A stretch of 48,327 bases of DNA from VBCK01 sp035511515 (GCA_035511515.1 DATKFG010000111.1:1-48327); one strand, 5' to 3'; counted from the first letter of the stretch, positions 34,072 through 42,652 are shown. Made by a program: numbers and translations. The notes: generated from the letters alone by a model not told the origin.

Positions 34072-35280
34072 ATGGATGGCTTCGACCCCAGCGGCAATGC
34101 GCCGCCCCGTCTCGAGCCCGTGCTCGACTCCGCGGTCGAGGCCGCGCTCGAGCTGCGGATCCTCGATGGCCCGCAACGCGGCGCGCGCGCCACCGTCGAG
34201 AGCGGCGTCCCGTTCGTCGTCGGCGCGCTGCGCGACGGCGACGATGCCGCGGCGGGCTGCGACATCGTTCTGAACGAGCCGGGGGCGCCGGATGCGGCGG
34301 ACTCCTCGGGGCACGCGCGGGCGCGCGTCACCATCGACCGACGCGACGCGCTGCTCGAGGTGCTTGACGGCGAGGTCGAGCTCGGCGGCCGTCGTCACGC
34401 GGCCGGCGGGCAGGTGGCCTGGTCGGTCCATGCGCCGCTCAGGATCGGCGCTGCGACGATCGCCTTCGGCCGCGCGGACATCGAGCGCTGGCCCGTCCCC
34501 ACCGACACCGGATCGAACGGCATGCCGGCGCCGGCACCCGCCTGGGCAATGCGACCGGCGCGCCGCGCCCCGCTGCTGCGCCGCGCCGAGTTCTGGCTCG
34601 CCGCGACCGGCGGCGCCGTGCTGCTGGCTTGCACGGGGTCGCTCCTGGCCGCGCATCGGATCGCCGCGGTGCCGCCAGCGGATCCGAAGCCGCTCGCTGC
34701 CGCGCTGCATGAGAGCGGCTTTCGCGGCGTCAGCGCGACCGGCGGTGCCGACGGGCTGATCGGACTTCACGGCCGTGTCGCCACGCAGGCCGAGCGCAGC
34801 CGCCTCGACGCGTGGCTCGCGCAGCATCACGTGCAACCGCCGCCGCGGCTCGACCTGGACGTCGACGAGGAGGTGCTGCGCGACGTCATCGAGGTGTTCC
34901 GCGTCAACGGCATCCCGGTCCAGGCGCGGGTCGCAGCACCGGGCCGCGTCGAGGCCGAGGCCGCCGAGCGCGATGCCGATCGGCTCGCGCGTGCCGAGGA
35001 GGTGGTTCGGCGCGACGTGCGCGGCCTCGAGAACCTGGAGGTCTCCAACACCGTACCCGCGGAGCCGCCGGGGCCGCCGCCGGTCGGGGACGACCCGAAC
35101 AAGCGGATCGCGTCGCTGGTCCCGGCACCGGCGCAAGGCGGGCCCGGTTACATCGTCACGGCCGATGGCGCCCGCTACTTCCTCGGCGCGCTGCTGCCCT
35201 CCGGCTACCGCATCGCGCAGATCGAGCCGCAACGGCTGCAGCTCGAGCGCGACGGCCGCCAATCGACACTGAACTTCTGA
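34072..35280 (+). CDS. sctD: T3SS inner-membrane ring protein SctD
   Basis: 402 residues. The N-terminal cytoplasmic FHA-like domain is about 25-140 (LELRILDGPQRGARATVESGVPFVVG and LRIGAATIAFG). A single transmembrane helix lies at about 173-195 (FWLAATGGAVLLACTGSLLA). The periplasmic part (about 205-400) has ring-building motifs such as LAAALHESGFRGVSATGGADGLIGLHGRVATQAERSRLDAWL and ends FLGALLPSGYRIAQIEPQRLQLERDG. It forms the outer of the two inner-membrane rings. AGGAGG precedes the ATG at 34072. Position and architecture match PrgH/YscD/HrpQ. A much longer frame starting inside sctV is spurious. Confidence 0.9.
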   Translation: MDGFDPSGNAPPRLEPVLDSAVEAALELRILDGPQRGARATVESGVPFVVGALRDGDDAAAGCDIVLNEPGAPDAADSSGHARARVTIDRRDALLEVLDGEVELGGRRHAAGGQVAWSVHAPLRIGAATIAFGRADIERWPVPTDTGSNGMPAPAPAWAMRPARRAPLLRRAEFWLAATGGAVLLACTGSLLAAHRIAAVPPADPKPLAAALHESGFRGVSATGGADGLIGLHGRVATQAERSRLDAWLAQHHVQPPPRLDLDVDEEVLRDVIEVFRVNGIPVQARVAAPGRVEAEAAERDADRLARAEEVVRRDVRGLENLEVSNTVPAEPPGPPPVGDDPNKRIASLVPAPAQGGPGYIVTADGARYFLGALLPSGYRIAQIEPQRLQLERDGRQSTLNF

Positions 35281-35316
35281 GCCCGTTGCTGCAACCCACC
35301 TCGAAAGGAGAACACG

Positions 35317-35634
35317 ATGGCCACCTATTCCACCACCCCTGCGACGCTGTCCACGCTCGCCGCCGCACCGATGGCAAGTAAACCCACGAGCGCGAACAAC
35401 GCCACGAACAGCTGGTTCGACGCGATGGCGCAGGCGTGGGGCCAGGCGCTCGACAACCAGGCCAACGTGCTTCAGCAGGATTCGGACGCGATCAGCAACG
35501 GCGGCAGCGATTCGCCTTCGGCGATCACCACCCTGACGGCCGAATCCCTGAAGATGACCTTCCTGTCCGACAGCTCGCACACGTCGCTCACGTCGGTCGG
35601 CGACGCGCTCGAGGCGATGGCTCGCAAGCAGTAG
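35317..35634 (+). CDS. sctF: Probable T3SS needle subunit SctF
   Basis: 105 residues. A Ser/Thr/Ala-rich start is followed by SWFDAMAQAWGQALDNQANVL, then SPSAITTLTAESLKMTFLSD and SSHTSLTSVGDALEAMARKQ. Compared by eye with YscF, the second half lines up without gaps from the NP/SP turn to the end, sharing Pro, Leu, Lys, Thr, Ser, Asp and Lys positions. Context agrees: sctD-F-I-J is the same order as SPI-1 prgH-I-J-K. A strong AAAGGAG site, stronger than its neighbours', fits a highly expressed needle subunit. It is longer than usual (about 80-90). The alternative is an unrelated Hrp protein at the HrpB1 position. Confidence 0.65.
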   Translation: MATYSTTPATLSTLAAAPMASKPTSANNATNSWFDAMAQAWGQALDNQANVLQQDSDAISNGGSDSPSAITTLTAESLKMTFLSDSSHTSLTSVGDALEAMARKQ

Positions 35635-35653
35635 CCCTCACCGGAGATGCCTC

Positions 35654-36055
35654 ATGACGATCGCGATCGCCGCCCCCGCGGCCAGCACGATAGCTCCGGC
35701 CGCACAGGCAAGCGGCGCGGCCGGGCAGGCCGGCTACAACCTGTCGCTGGGCGACCTGAACCACTTCGAGCAGGCGCTCGCGCGCGCTGGCGGACACCTG
35801 GAAGCGCAGCCGGTCCGCGCGCCGAGCGCGGCGGCCGAGGCGATGTTGCGGCCGCTCGACCATATCAACGGCGAGGCGGCCCGCCTGTCGAACGATGCCC
35901 AGCTGGCCCAGGCCGCCGGCCGCGAGATGAGCCCGAGCGAGGTCGTCACGCTGACGGTCCGCTGCCAGGAGTTCATGTTCCATTGCCAGCTGACGTCGAA
36001 CATCGCGAACCGCACGGCCGACGGCCTGCAGCAACTGTTCCGTCAGCAATCGTAG
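35654..36055 (+). CDS. sctI: T3SS inner rod/adaptor protein SctI
   Basis: 133 residues. A variable Ala-rich first half is followed by the conserved C-terminal region: AEAMLRPLDHINGEAARLS, then EMSPSEVVTLTVRCQEFMFHCQLTSNIANRTADGLQQLFRQQS. Ending in a helix that closes with a QLFRQQ-type motif is typical of the YscI/HrpB/PrgJ family, which forms the short inner rod linking the export gate to the needle. It sits between the needle-like gene and sctJ, as in SPI-1. GGAG lies about 6 bases before the ATG. Confidence 0.85.
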   Translation: MTIAIAAPAASTIAPAAQASGAAGQAGYNLSLGDLNHFEQALARAGGHLEAQPVRAPSAAAEAMLRPLDHINGEAARLSNDAQLAQAAGREMSPSEVVTLTVRCQEFMFHCQLTSNIANRTADGLQQLFRQQS

Positions 36056-36066
36056 GGAGCCCGACG

Positions 36067-36798
36067 ATGACCTCGGTTGCCCGGTTTTCGAGACACCTGG
36101 CGCCGCTCGCGGTTGCGATCGCGCTGCTGGCCGGCTGCGCGAGGCAGGAACTGTATTCGCAGCTGTCGGAGCGTCAGGCGAACGAGGTCGTCGCCGCGCT
36201 GCAGGCCGCCGGCATCGACGCCGAAAAACGCTCGCAGGAGGGGCAGTTCTCGGTACTGACCGCGAGCGACGACTTCCCGGCCGCCGTCGGCACGCTGAAC
36301 GCCCAGGGGCTGCCGCGCGAGGCATTCGACAGCATGGGCAGCGTGTTCAAGCGCGAGGGTTTCGTCTCGACGCCGCTCGAGGAGCGCGCGCGGCTGCTGC
36401 ATGCGATGTCGCAGGAGATCTCGAACACGCTTTCGGGCATCGACGGCGTCGTCACCGCGCGCGTCCACCTGGTCGTGCCCGAGCGCAGCCCGCTGTCGGA
36501 CAAGCCGCAGCCGTCGGCCGCCGCCGTGTTCATCAAGCACCGCCCGGATCGCAACCTCGCAGCGCAGGTGCCCCAGATCAAGGCGCTCGTCGTCAACAGC
36601 ATCGAGGGTCTCGCGTACGACAACGTCACCGTGGCACTGTTTCCGGCCGACGCCCGTCCCGCCGGAACCGGCGCGGCGGCTCCGGCTGCGCGACCGCTGA
36701 AGGCCGAAACGCTGTTCGGCGGCTCGGTCGGCCTGCTGGCCCTGGCCGGCGGCGGCCTGCTCTGGTGGCGTCGCCGCGACGGTGAAGGCACGCGATGA
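36067..36798 (+). CDS. sctJ: T3SS inner-membrane ring lipoprotein SctJ
   Basis: 243 residues. A lipoprotein signal ends LLAGC with Cys24. Two ring-building domains follow: ELYSQLSERQANEVVAALQAAGIDAEKRSQEGQFSV and AMSQEISNTLSGIDGVVTARVHLVVPERSPL, the YscJ/FliF-type signature. A C-terminal transmembrane helix (about 217-236) is followed by arginines. The lipidated N-terminus separates SctJ from flagellar FliF. The stop overlaps the next gene as ATGA. Confidence 0.95.
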   Translation: MTSVARFSRHLAPLAVAIALLAGCARQELYSQLSERQANEVVAALQAAGIDAEKRSQEGQFSVLTASDDFPAAVGTLNAQGLPREAFDSMGSVFKREGFVSTPLEERARLLHAMSQEISNTLSGIDGVVTARVHLVVPERSPLSDKPQPSAAAVFIKHRPDRNLAAQVPQIKALVVNSIEGLAYDNVTVALFPADARPAGTGAAAPAARPLKAETLFGGSVGLLALAGGGLLWWRRRDGEGTR

Positions 36799-37334
36799 GC
36801 GCCACGCCCGGGCTGGAGCGGCACCGCCGCCGCGCCGCGATCGCCACACGGCTGCTCGAGGCGGCACCGGATGCCGCCGCCGCGCTCGACTGGGATGCGC
36901 TCGATCGCGGACCGGCGTGGCTGGCGGTCCCCGACACGGAACTGGCACTCGAGCAGCGCAGGATCGGTGCCACCCTGAACACGGCGGCGATCCGCCTGTG
37001 GATCGACCGGCGCAGGCTCGCCGCGGCGCGCACCGCGGTCGGCGAGGCGTTCCTGCGCGCGCTGCTCGCCGATCCCGCGGCACCGGACGTCGCGCCTCAT
37101 GTCGTGGTCGCCCCGGATGGCGGCAGCGACATCGCCGAATGGCTCCGGCAGGCGGGCGCTGCGGTGCAGGCCGCCGCGATTTCCGACAGTCCCTTGGGAC
37201 AGGCCGCGGCGATTGCGCTGTGCGGTCGCGCCGGCGGTGCGCTGCAGCTGGCGGCCGAGACCGCGCGCGGCCTGATCGAGCACGCCAGGCGGATCGGCGC
37301 GACGCTCGCCACGGCGGCGCCGGAGACGCAATGA
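36795..37334 (+). CDS. sctK: Probable T3SS sorting-platform protein SctK
   Basis: 179 residues, soluble, no signal peptide, Ala/Arg-rich and mostly helical, with LALEQRRIGATLNTAAIRLWIDRRRLAAARTAVGEAFLRALLA and GQAAAIALCGRAGGAL. It lies between sctJ and sctL, where SctK/HrpB4/OrgA is found in most systems, and the size fits (about 170-210). SctK sequences diverge strongly, so the call rests mainly on position. It overlaps both neighbours by 4 bases. Confidence 0.6.
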   Translation: MSATPGLERHRRRAAIATRLLEAAPDAAAALDWDALDRGPAWLAVPDTELALEQRRIGATLNTAAIRLWIDRRRLAAARTAVGEAFLRALLADPAAPDVAPHVVVAPDGGSDIAEWLRQAGAAVQAAAISDSPLGQAAAIALCGRAGGALQLAAETARGLIEHARRIGATLATAAPETQ

Positions 37335-37954
37335 GTTTCCTGCTCTGGCAGCGCGACCGTGACGTCGCCATCGCGTCGCGCCGACGTGTGTTGACCGCGG
37401 CCGAAGTCGGGCCGCTGCTCGATGCGCAAGCGCTGTGCCAATGCGTCGCGGACCTGGCCGCAAGCCGGACGGCGAAGATCGACGAAGCTGCCGACGCGGC
37501 GCGGACCGCGGCGCGCATCGAAGGGCTCGAACTGGGCCGGCGCGAGGCACGCGAGGAGATCTCGACGACCCTGGCGTCCCTCGCCGCCAGAGCCGCCGCC
37601 GAACGGGACCGGTTGCGCGGCGAGGTCGGTTCACTGGCGCTCGAGGTCGTGCGCAAGATCCTCGGCCAGTTCGCCCCCGAGGTGGTGCTGGTCGCGCTCG
37701 CCCGGTCCGCGCTGGACGAAATGCTTCCCGCACCTGCAGTGACGCTGGTCATCCATCCCGACCGTGTCGATGCGGTCCGCGAAAGCCTGGCGGACGAACG
37801 GGTCGGCGATTGCGTCAACGGCGCGTGCATCGAGGTCCGCGCCGATCCCGGCTGTGCGCCCGACGACTGCCGGATCGAGACGGCACTGGGTGTCGTCGAT
37901 GCCGCGCTCGCTGTGCGGCTTGCCAGGATTGCGCAGGCCTGGGAGATCGCATGA
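37331..37954 (+). CDS. sctL: T3SS ATPase stator protein SctL
   Basis: 207 residues. A long helical first half (about 25-105, rich in Ala, Arg, Glu: AARTAARIEGLELGRREAREEISTTLASL) is followed by a FliH/YscL-type C-terminal domain: EVVRKILGQFAPEVVLVALARSALDEML, VTLVIHPDRVDAVRESL and DCRIETALGVVDAALAVRLARI. It links the ATPase to the sorting platform. It is translationally coupled to both sctK and sctN. Confidence 0.9.
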   Translation: MSFLLWQRDRDVAIASRRRVLTAAEVGPLLDAQALCQCVADLAASRTAKIDEAADAARTAARIEGLELGRREAREEISTTLASLAARAAAERDRLRGEVGSLALEVVRKILGQFAPEVVLVALARSALDEMLPAPAVTLVIHPDRVDAVRESLADERVGDCVNGACIEVRADPGCAPDDCRIETALGVVDAALAVRLARIAQAWEIA

Positions 37955-39282
37955 ACCTGGCCGACGCGATGCCCACCGCCCGCCTGCAGCGCGCGCTGCA
38001 GTCGGCGCGGACCGTCGCCGAACTGGGGCGCGTCGTCCAGGCAGCCGGCACCGTCCTGCGGGCGACCGGACTGCACGCGCGCATCGGTCAACAATGCGAG
38101 GTGTTCGATCCAGCGCAGACCGACGGCGGCGCGACGCTGTCGGCCGAGGTCATCGGTTTCAGTGGCAGCGAGATGATGCTGGCGCCGTACGGGTCGCTGC
38201 GGCAGCTTCCGGTCGGCGCCGCGGTCCGCGCGCTGGCCGACGACGCGACCGTACCCGCCGGTGAAAGCGTGCTCGGTCGCGTCGTCGACGCGTTCGGACG
38301 ACCACTGGATGGCGCGCCGCTGCCGCAGTCGGGCGTGCGCCCGAACCCGCTGCACGCCCCGGCTCCCTCACCGCTCGCACGGCGCCCGATCGCGTCACCC
38401 TTTCCGACCGGAGTGCGGGCGATCGATTCGGCGTTGACGGTCGGCGAAGGCCAGCGGGTCGGCATCTTCTCGATGGCCGGCGGCGGCAAGTCGACGCTGC
38501 TCGGAATGCTGGCGCGCCAGGCGCGCGCCGACGTCAACGTGATCGCGCTGGTGGGCGAGCGGGGCCGCGAGGTGCGCGAATTCCTGGACGACTGCCTCGG
38601 CGAGGCGGGTCTGGCGCGCTCGGTCGTCGTTGTCTCGACATCCGACCGGCCGGCGCTCGAACGCGTGCGCGCCGCGTACGCGGCGACCGCCATTGCCGAA
38701 GGCTTCCGTCGCAAGGGCCTGCGCGTGCTGCTGCTGGTCGATTCGGTGACCCGCTTCGCGCGCGGGCTGCGCGAGCTCGGCCTGTCGGCGCTCGAGCCGC
38801 CGGTGCGGCGCGGCTATCCCCCGTCGGTGTTCGCCGAGCTGCCGCGATTGTTCGAGCGGGCCGGCAACGACGCGGTGGGCTCGATCACCGCGTTCTACAC
38901 GGTGCTTGTGGAAGACGACGACGACCCGGTCGCGGAGGAGGTCCGCTCGATCCTCGACGGCCACATCGTTCTGTCGCGCGACCTGGTGCATGCGCACCAC
39001 TATCCGGCCATCGACGTGCTGGCCAGCGTGAGCCGCGTGTTCACGCGTGTCGCCTCGCGCCAACACCAGGACGGCGCGGCCGCGTTGCGCGAGCTGCTGA
39101 ACGCCTACCGCGAGGTCGAGTTCCTGCTTCGGATCGGCGAGTACCAGCCCGGCGGACCGAATCGGGCCGCCGACCGCGCGATCGAGCGGATCGATGCGCT
39201 GCGGGCGTTCCTGCGACAGCGCATCGACGAGGCGAGCGATTTCGACGCCACCGTCGCGCGCCTGGCGGAGATCGTCCAATGA
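37951..39282 (+). CDS. sctN: T3SS ATPase SctN
   Basis: 443 residues, the usual length. The core has the P-loop GIFSMAGGGKSTLLGM (Lys180), ALVGERGREVREF, Walker B LRVLLLVDSVTRFARGLRELGLS and SITAFYTVLVEDDDDPVAEEVRSILDGHIVLSRDL, all close to SctN/FliI. The first P-loop residue is Ser where the consensus has Ala or Gly. The C-terminal helical domain includes LLNAYREVEFLLRIGEYQPG. It unfolds and strips chaperones from export substrates at the base of the machine. ATGA overlaps on both sides. Confidence 0.96.
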   Translation: MNLADAMPTARLQRALQSARTVAELGRVVQAAGTVLRATGLHARIGQQCEVFDPAQTDGGATLSAEVIGFSGSEMMLAPYGSLRQLPVGAAVRALADDATVPAGESVLGRVVDAFGRPLDGAPLPQSGVRPNPLHAPAPSPLARRPIASPFPTGVRAIDSALTVGEGQRVGIFSMAGGGKSTLLGMLARQARADVNVIALVGERGREVREFLDDCLGEAGLARSVVVVSTSDRPALERVRAAYAATAIAEGFRRKGLRVLLLVDSVTRFARGLRELGLSALEPPVRRGYPPSVFAELPRLFERAGNDAVGSITAFYTVLVEDDDDPVAEEVRSILDGHIVLSRDLVHAHHYPAIDVLASVSRVFTRVASRQHQDGAAALRELLNAYREVEFLLRIGEYQPGGPNRAADRAIERIDALRAFLRQRIDEASDFDATVARLAEIVQ

Positions 39283-39764
39283 GCACGGCCCTGCCGTTGG
39301 GCGACGTGGACGTGCTGCGCCGGATCCGGACCCTGCGCGTCGAGCGCGCCATGCGGCTCGTTGCCGGCGCCCGCGCAGCGGTCGACGCGGCTGACGCCGT
39401 TGTCGCGCAGCGGCTCGAGCGGGTGGAGGCGATCCGCGCGTCGCTCGACGGGTTGCGCGAGGCGATCGGACCGGCGCTGGCGCCGGAGCTGCCACGCTGG
39501 GCGTCGTTGATCTTCACGCGGCAGCAGCAGCTCGCCGACCAGCTCGAGCGTGCGGAGGATAAGCTGTTGACCGCGCGCGAAAGACTCGACGGTGCACGGA
39601 AAGCGTTGCAGCGCGCGCGCGCCGACCTCGCGAGCGCTCAGCGGCGCGAGCAGGTTGCCGATGATCTTGCGCGCCGCGCACGGCGCAAGCTGGCCATCGA
39701 GCGCGAGCGCAGGCTCGAGCGCGAGGCCGAGTCGCTGCCCCGAGCCGATTGGAGGGCGCGATGA
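39279..39764 (+). CDS. sctO: T3SS ATPase central stalk SctO
   Basis: 161 residues, nearly all predicted coiled coil with very high Arg, Glu, Ala and Leu: LRRIRTLRVERAMRLVAGARAAVDAADAVVAQRLERVEAIR, then RQQQLADQLERAEDKLLTARERLDGARKALQRAR. The YscO/HrpB7/FliJ family is defined by this two-helix coiled coil, which projects into the ATPase ring. Sequence identity in the family is low, so the call combines structure and position directly after sctN. Confidence 0.8.
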   Translation: MSTALPLGDVDVLRRIRTLRVERAMRLVAGARAAVDAADAVVAQRLERVEAIRASLDGLREAIGPALAPELPRWASLIFTRQQQLADQLERAEDKLLTARERLDGARKALQRARADLASAQRREQVADDLARRARRKLAIERERRLEREAESLPRADWRAR

Positions 39765-40369
39765 TGGTCACCGGCGATCGCGTCGCAGCGCGGACCCCGC
39801 TGCGCGGCGCGGCCACCGCGGCGGCCGGATCGCAGCCCGAACAAGCCTTCGCGCGCGCGCTGCACGAAAAGAGGCTCGCGGCCGACGACGCCGGGGCGGG
39901 AGATGATGCCGGCGGGCAAGACGGCGCCTCGGGCAACGGCAGCAGCCAGGCTTGCGCGCTCGCCGGCCCGAACGCACCGCCAGCCGGGCTGTCCTGGCCG
40001 CCACCCGCGCCGTGCGGGGACGGCGGCGACGGGCCGACGGCCGGCATCGAGGCGACCAGCGCGAGCGCCGCGGCGGCGGCCGCGGACTCGATGCTCGCCC
40101 CGACAGCCGTCGACGCCGACCCGAGCGCTTGGGAAGCCTCGATCCGCGACGGCAACGGCGTCGCGCTCGATCTGCGTGCCGAGTCGGCACCGCCCGGGCC
40201 TGGCCAGAGCGCCGCATGGTCTGTCACGGTCGTCTCGCCGGTGCTCGCGGCCGAGATCCTTGCACAGCATGCGCCCGAGCTGACCGACCGCCTGCGCCGG
40301 CGCGGCATCGCTTCCCGCGTCCGGATCGCCGGGGCGCTCGAAGATCGCGGTGGCGACGAATCGACTTGA
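39761..40369 (+). CDS. sctP: T3SS needle-length/substrate-switch protein SctP
   Basis: 202 residues. A long disordered region rich in Ala, Gly, Pro and Asp (about 10-125) is followed by a compact C-terminal domain: WEASIRDGNGVALDLRAES, AAWSVTVVSPVLAAEILAQHAPELTDRLRRRGIASRVRI, typical of the YscP/HpaP switch domain that contacts SctU. Such low-complexity N-termini act as length rulers. Two adjacent ATGs occur (39761 and 39764); the first overlaps the sctO stop as ATGA. It is somewhat shorter than YscP-type rulers. Confidence 0.75.
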   Translation: MMVTGDRVAARTPLRGAATAAAGSQPEQAFARALHEKRLAADDAGAGDDAGGQDGASGNGSSQACALAGPNAPPAGLSWPPPAPCGDGGDGPTAGIEATSASAAAAAADSMLAPTAVDADPSAWEASIRDGNGVALDLRAESAPPGPGQSAAWSVTVVSPVLAAEILAQHAPELTDRLRRRGIASRVRIAGALEDRGGDEST

Positions 40370-40455
40370 ACGAGCAGCGCGCGAATTGCAACACAACGGT
40401 GACGCTCCGCCCGGACCGCGCGTCGCGGCTTGGGGCCGAAGGGAGGATCCGACCG

Positions 40456-41121
40456 ATGACTGCACGTACCGTCTACATCGTTGACGGCAACTCCGACTTC
40501 CGCGAGGCGACCCGCGCCCGGCTTTCGGGTGCCGGCTTCGACGTCACCGCCTGGGGCGACGCCGGCGAAGCGATCGACCAGCTCGCAGCCGGCGCGCGCC
40601 GCCATCATGGCAATTGCGCCTGCCTGCTGCTCGACCTCGGGATGCCGCCCGTCTCCGGCCTCGTCGTGCACGACGCGCTGCTCGAGCGCGGCGCCAGGAT
40701 GCCCGTCATCTACGTCACCGCCGACGCCGACGTTCCGGGCACGGTCCGCGCGATGCAGCGCGGCGCGCTGACAGTTCTCGAGAAGCCGGTCGACGCCGGC
40801 GAGCTCGACGCCGCGCTTGACTCGGCATTCGCCGACCGCAGCGCGTGCGCATCGGTACCGGCGGCCGGGCCGCCTGCGCCGTTGTTGAGCGACCAGCGCG
40901 TGCAAGCGCAAGCCCGCTACCGCGCACTCGAGGCCAGGCTCGCGCCGCGCGAGCGCGAGGTTCTCGGCTACGTGATTCTGGGCGTCTACAACAAGAACAT
41001 CGCCGACCGGCTCGGCATCTCGATCAAGACCGTCGAGCTGTATCGGGCACGCGGCATGACGAAGATGCGAGTCCGCTCAGTGGCGGAGCTGACCCGCGTC
41101 ATGATCACGCAGCAAGCCTGA
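40456..41121 (+). CDS. FixJ-family response regulator inside the T3SS locus
   Basis: 221 residues. The receiver domain (about 5-120) has VYIVDGNSDFREATRARLSGAGFDV, phospho-acceptor Asp60 in LLLDLGMPPVSGL, VIYVTADADVPGTVRAMQRGAL and EKPVDAGEL. The C-terminal LuxR-type helix-turn-helix (about 155-210) has LAPREREVLGYVILGVYNKNIADRLGISIKTVELYRARGMTKM. The overall form is FixJ/TtrR-like. One acidic residue of the usual DD pair is replaced (VDGN). No kinase gene is near. An 86-base gap precedes it and GGGAGG lies before the ATG, so it may have its own promoter. Probably controls the T3SS or effectors. Confidence 0.9.
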   Translation: MTARTVYIVDGNSDFREATRARLSGAGFDVTAWGDAGEAIDQLAAGARRHHGNCACLLLDLGMPPVSGLVVHDALLERGARMPVIYVTADADVPGTVRAMQRGALTVLEKPVDAGELDAALDSAFADRSACASVPAAGPPAPLLSDQRVQAQARYRALEARLAPREREVLGYVILGVYNKNIADRLGISIKTVELYRARGMTKMRVRSVAELTRVMITQQA

Positions 41122-41122
41122 T

Positions 41123-41941
41123 ATGGGCGCGGGCGCCCACGCGACGCTCGGCTACGGCGCGGCCGCCGCAGCCTGGTTCGAGGCCACGACCGATGCCGGA
41201 CTGCTGCGCTTGTCGGTCCGAACGCCGGTCCGGCATGCGGCCGATGCCGCGATCGTGCTCGCCAACTGCGATGCGCTGCTGGGCGCGCTGGACGCCTGGT
41301 GCGGCGCGCCGCTCAACTGGCGCTGGGTCGGAAGCTCGCCGGCGCGCCGGACCGCCGCCGAGGTCGCCAGTGCAAGCTGGTCGCCCGCCAGCGACGAGTC
41401 CCTGCCGGCAGCCTCGCTCGAGATCGGCTGGACGCTGCTGCGCAGCCGGCCGGCGCCGTCTGGCGAATTCGCGCACGCGCTGCGCTGGGCCCGCGTACCG
41501 GCGGTGCTGGCGATTTCGCAGCAGTCGCTCAGCGCGGACGAGCTGGCGCTGCTCGAGCCGGGCGGAGTGGTCCTGCTTCCCGAATCGCTGTCGTCACCGT
41601 GGCGCGGGCGACTGCGTTCTGCGATCGAGACGGCGCATCCCGGCGCCGGCGTGCCGGTCGAGTTCCTGTCGCCGCACGCCGTGCGCCGGCCCCCCCTCGA
41701 ACAGCGCGGCCCGGCGCCCGCCACCGTGGACTCGACCCACGAGGTTCAGATGCGGATGGTGGGCGTCGTCGGCTGCGACCGGCTGGCCGGCTGGTTCGAG
41801 GGCGGCATCGGGCCGGTCAGCCCGGCCGCCGCCCTGTGGTCGCGCGGGGTGCCGGGGGTGTCAGCCCGCTGCCTTGCACAGGGCGAGCTGGTGCCGTGGG
41901 GCGACGGCTGGGCGCTCGCGATCCGCACCAAGAATCCTTGA
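41123..41941 (+). CDS. sctQ: T3SS cytoplasmic ring protein SctQ
   Basis: 272 residues, soluble. The middle has ASLEIGWTLLRSRPAPSGEF and PAVLAISQQSLSADELALLEPGGVVLLPESL, the SpoA-type surface found in the SctQ/FliM-FliN family. The C-terminal part (about 235-272) reads ALWSRGVPGVSARCLAQGELVPWGDGWALAIRTKNP. It forms the sorting-platform pods. It is short for SctQ (about 300-360), with one clear SpoA-like domain and a weak second one. It is placed directly before sctR, as in most systems, one base after the response regulator stop. Confidence 0.75.
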   Translation: MGAGAHATLGYGAAAAAWFEATTDAGLLRLSVRTPVRHAADAAIVLANCDALLGALDAWCGAPLNWRWVGSSPARRTAAEVASASWSPASDESLPAASLEIGWTLLRSRPAPSGEFAHALRWARVPAVLAISQQSLSADELALLEPGGVVLLPESLSSPWRGRLRSAIETAHPGAGVPVEFLSPHAVRRPPLEQRGPAPATVDSTHEVQMRMVGVVGCDRLAGWFEGGIGPVSPAAALWSRGVPGVSARCLAQGELVPWGDGWALAIRTKNP

Positions 41942-41970
41942 ACCTTCCGCCTTCGCGCGCCATCGCGGCC

Positions 41971-42624
41971 ATGGACCTGACCCAATTCTCCCCATCGTCG
42001 GCACTGCTGACGGTGATCGTGCTGGCACTGGTTCCGTTCGTCGCCGTCATGGTCACGTCGTTTACGAAGCTGGTCGTCGTGCTGAGCCTGTTGCGCAATG
42101 CGCTCGGCCTGCAGCAGGTGCCGCCCAACGTGGTACTGAACGGCCTGGCGCTCGTGCTCAGCATCTACGTGATGTATCCGGTCGGCGCCGAGATGAGCGC
42201 GAAAGCGCAGGGAATCGACCAGATCGCCTCGAGCACGAAGAACATGCTGGCGGCAGCCGATGCCGCCAAGGAGCCGCTGCGCGCGTTCCTGCTCCGGCAC
42301 AGCCGGCCGCTCGAGCGCGCGTTCTTCCTGAAGACGGCGCGGCAGGCGTTGAAACCCGAGCAGGCGGCCCAGCTCGACGAGCGCGATTTCCTCGTCGTCG
42401 TGCCTGCCTTCACGGTCAGCGAGCTCTCGGTGGCCTTCGAGATCGGCTTCCTGATCTTCCTGCCGTTCCTGGTCATCGATCTGGTGATCTCGAATGTGCT
42501 GATGGCGATGGGGATGATGATGCTGTCGCCGACCACCGTATCGATGCCGTTCAAGCTGCTGCTGTTCGTGCTGATCGACGGCTGGGTCAAGCTCGTGCAC
42601 GGCCTGGTCCTGACGTACTCGTGA
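41971..42624 (+). CDS. sctR: T3SS export apparatus protein SctR
   Basis: 217 residues, the usual size. Four transmembrane segments and the family signatures are present: TVIVLALVPFVAVMVTSFTKLVVVLSLLRNALGLQQVPPNVVLNGLALVLS early, and DFLVVVPAFTVSELSVAFEIGFLIFLPFLVIDLVISNVLMAMGMMMLSPTTVSMPFKLLLFVLIDGW later. With SctS and SctT it builds the entry helix of the export gate. The ATG at 41971 is chosen; an in-frame TTG at 41938, overlapping the sctQ stop, is a possible alternative. Neither has a strong ribosome-binding site. Confidence 0.95.
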   Translation: MDLTQFSPSSALLTVIVLALVPFVAVMVTSFTKLVVVLSLLRNALGLQQVPPNVVLNGLALVLSIYVMYPVGAEMSAKAQGIDQIASSTKNMLAAADAAKEPLRAFLLRHSRPLERAFFLKTARQALKPEQAAQLDERDFLVVVPAFTVSELSVAFEIGFLIFLPFLVIDLVISNVLMAMGMMMLSPTTVSMPFKLLLFVLIDGWVKLVHGLVLTYS

Positions 42625-42652
42625 CCTGTACGCCTGACCTGCGGCGGCGGCG

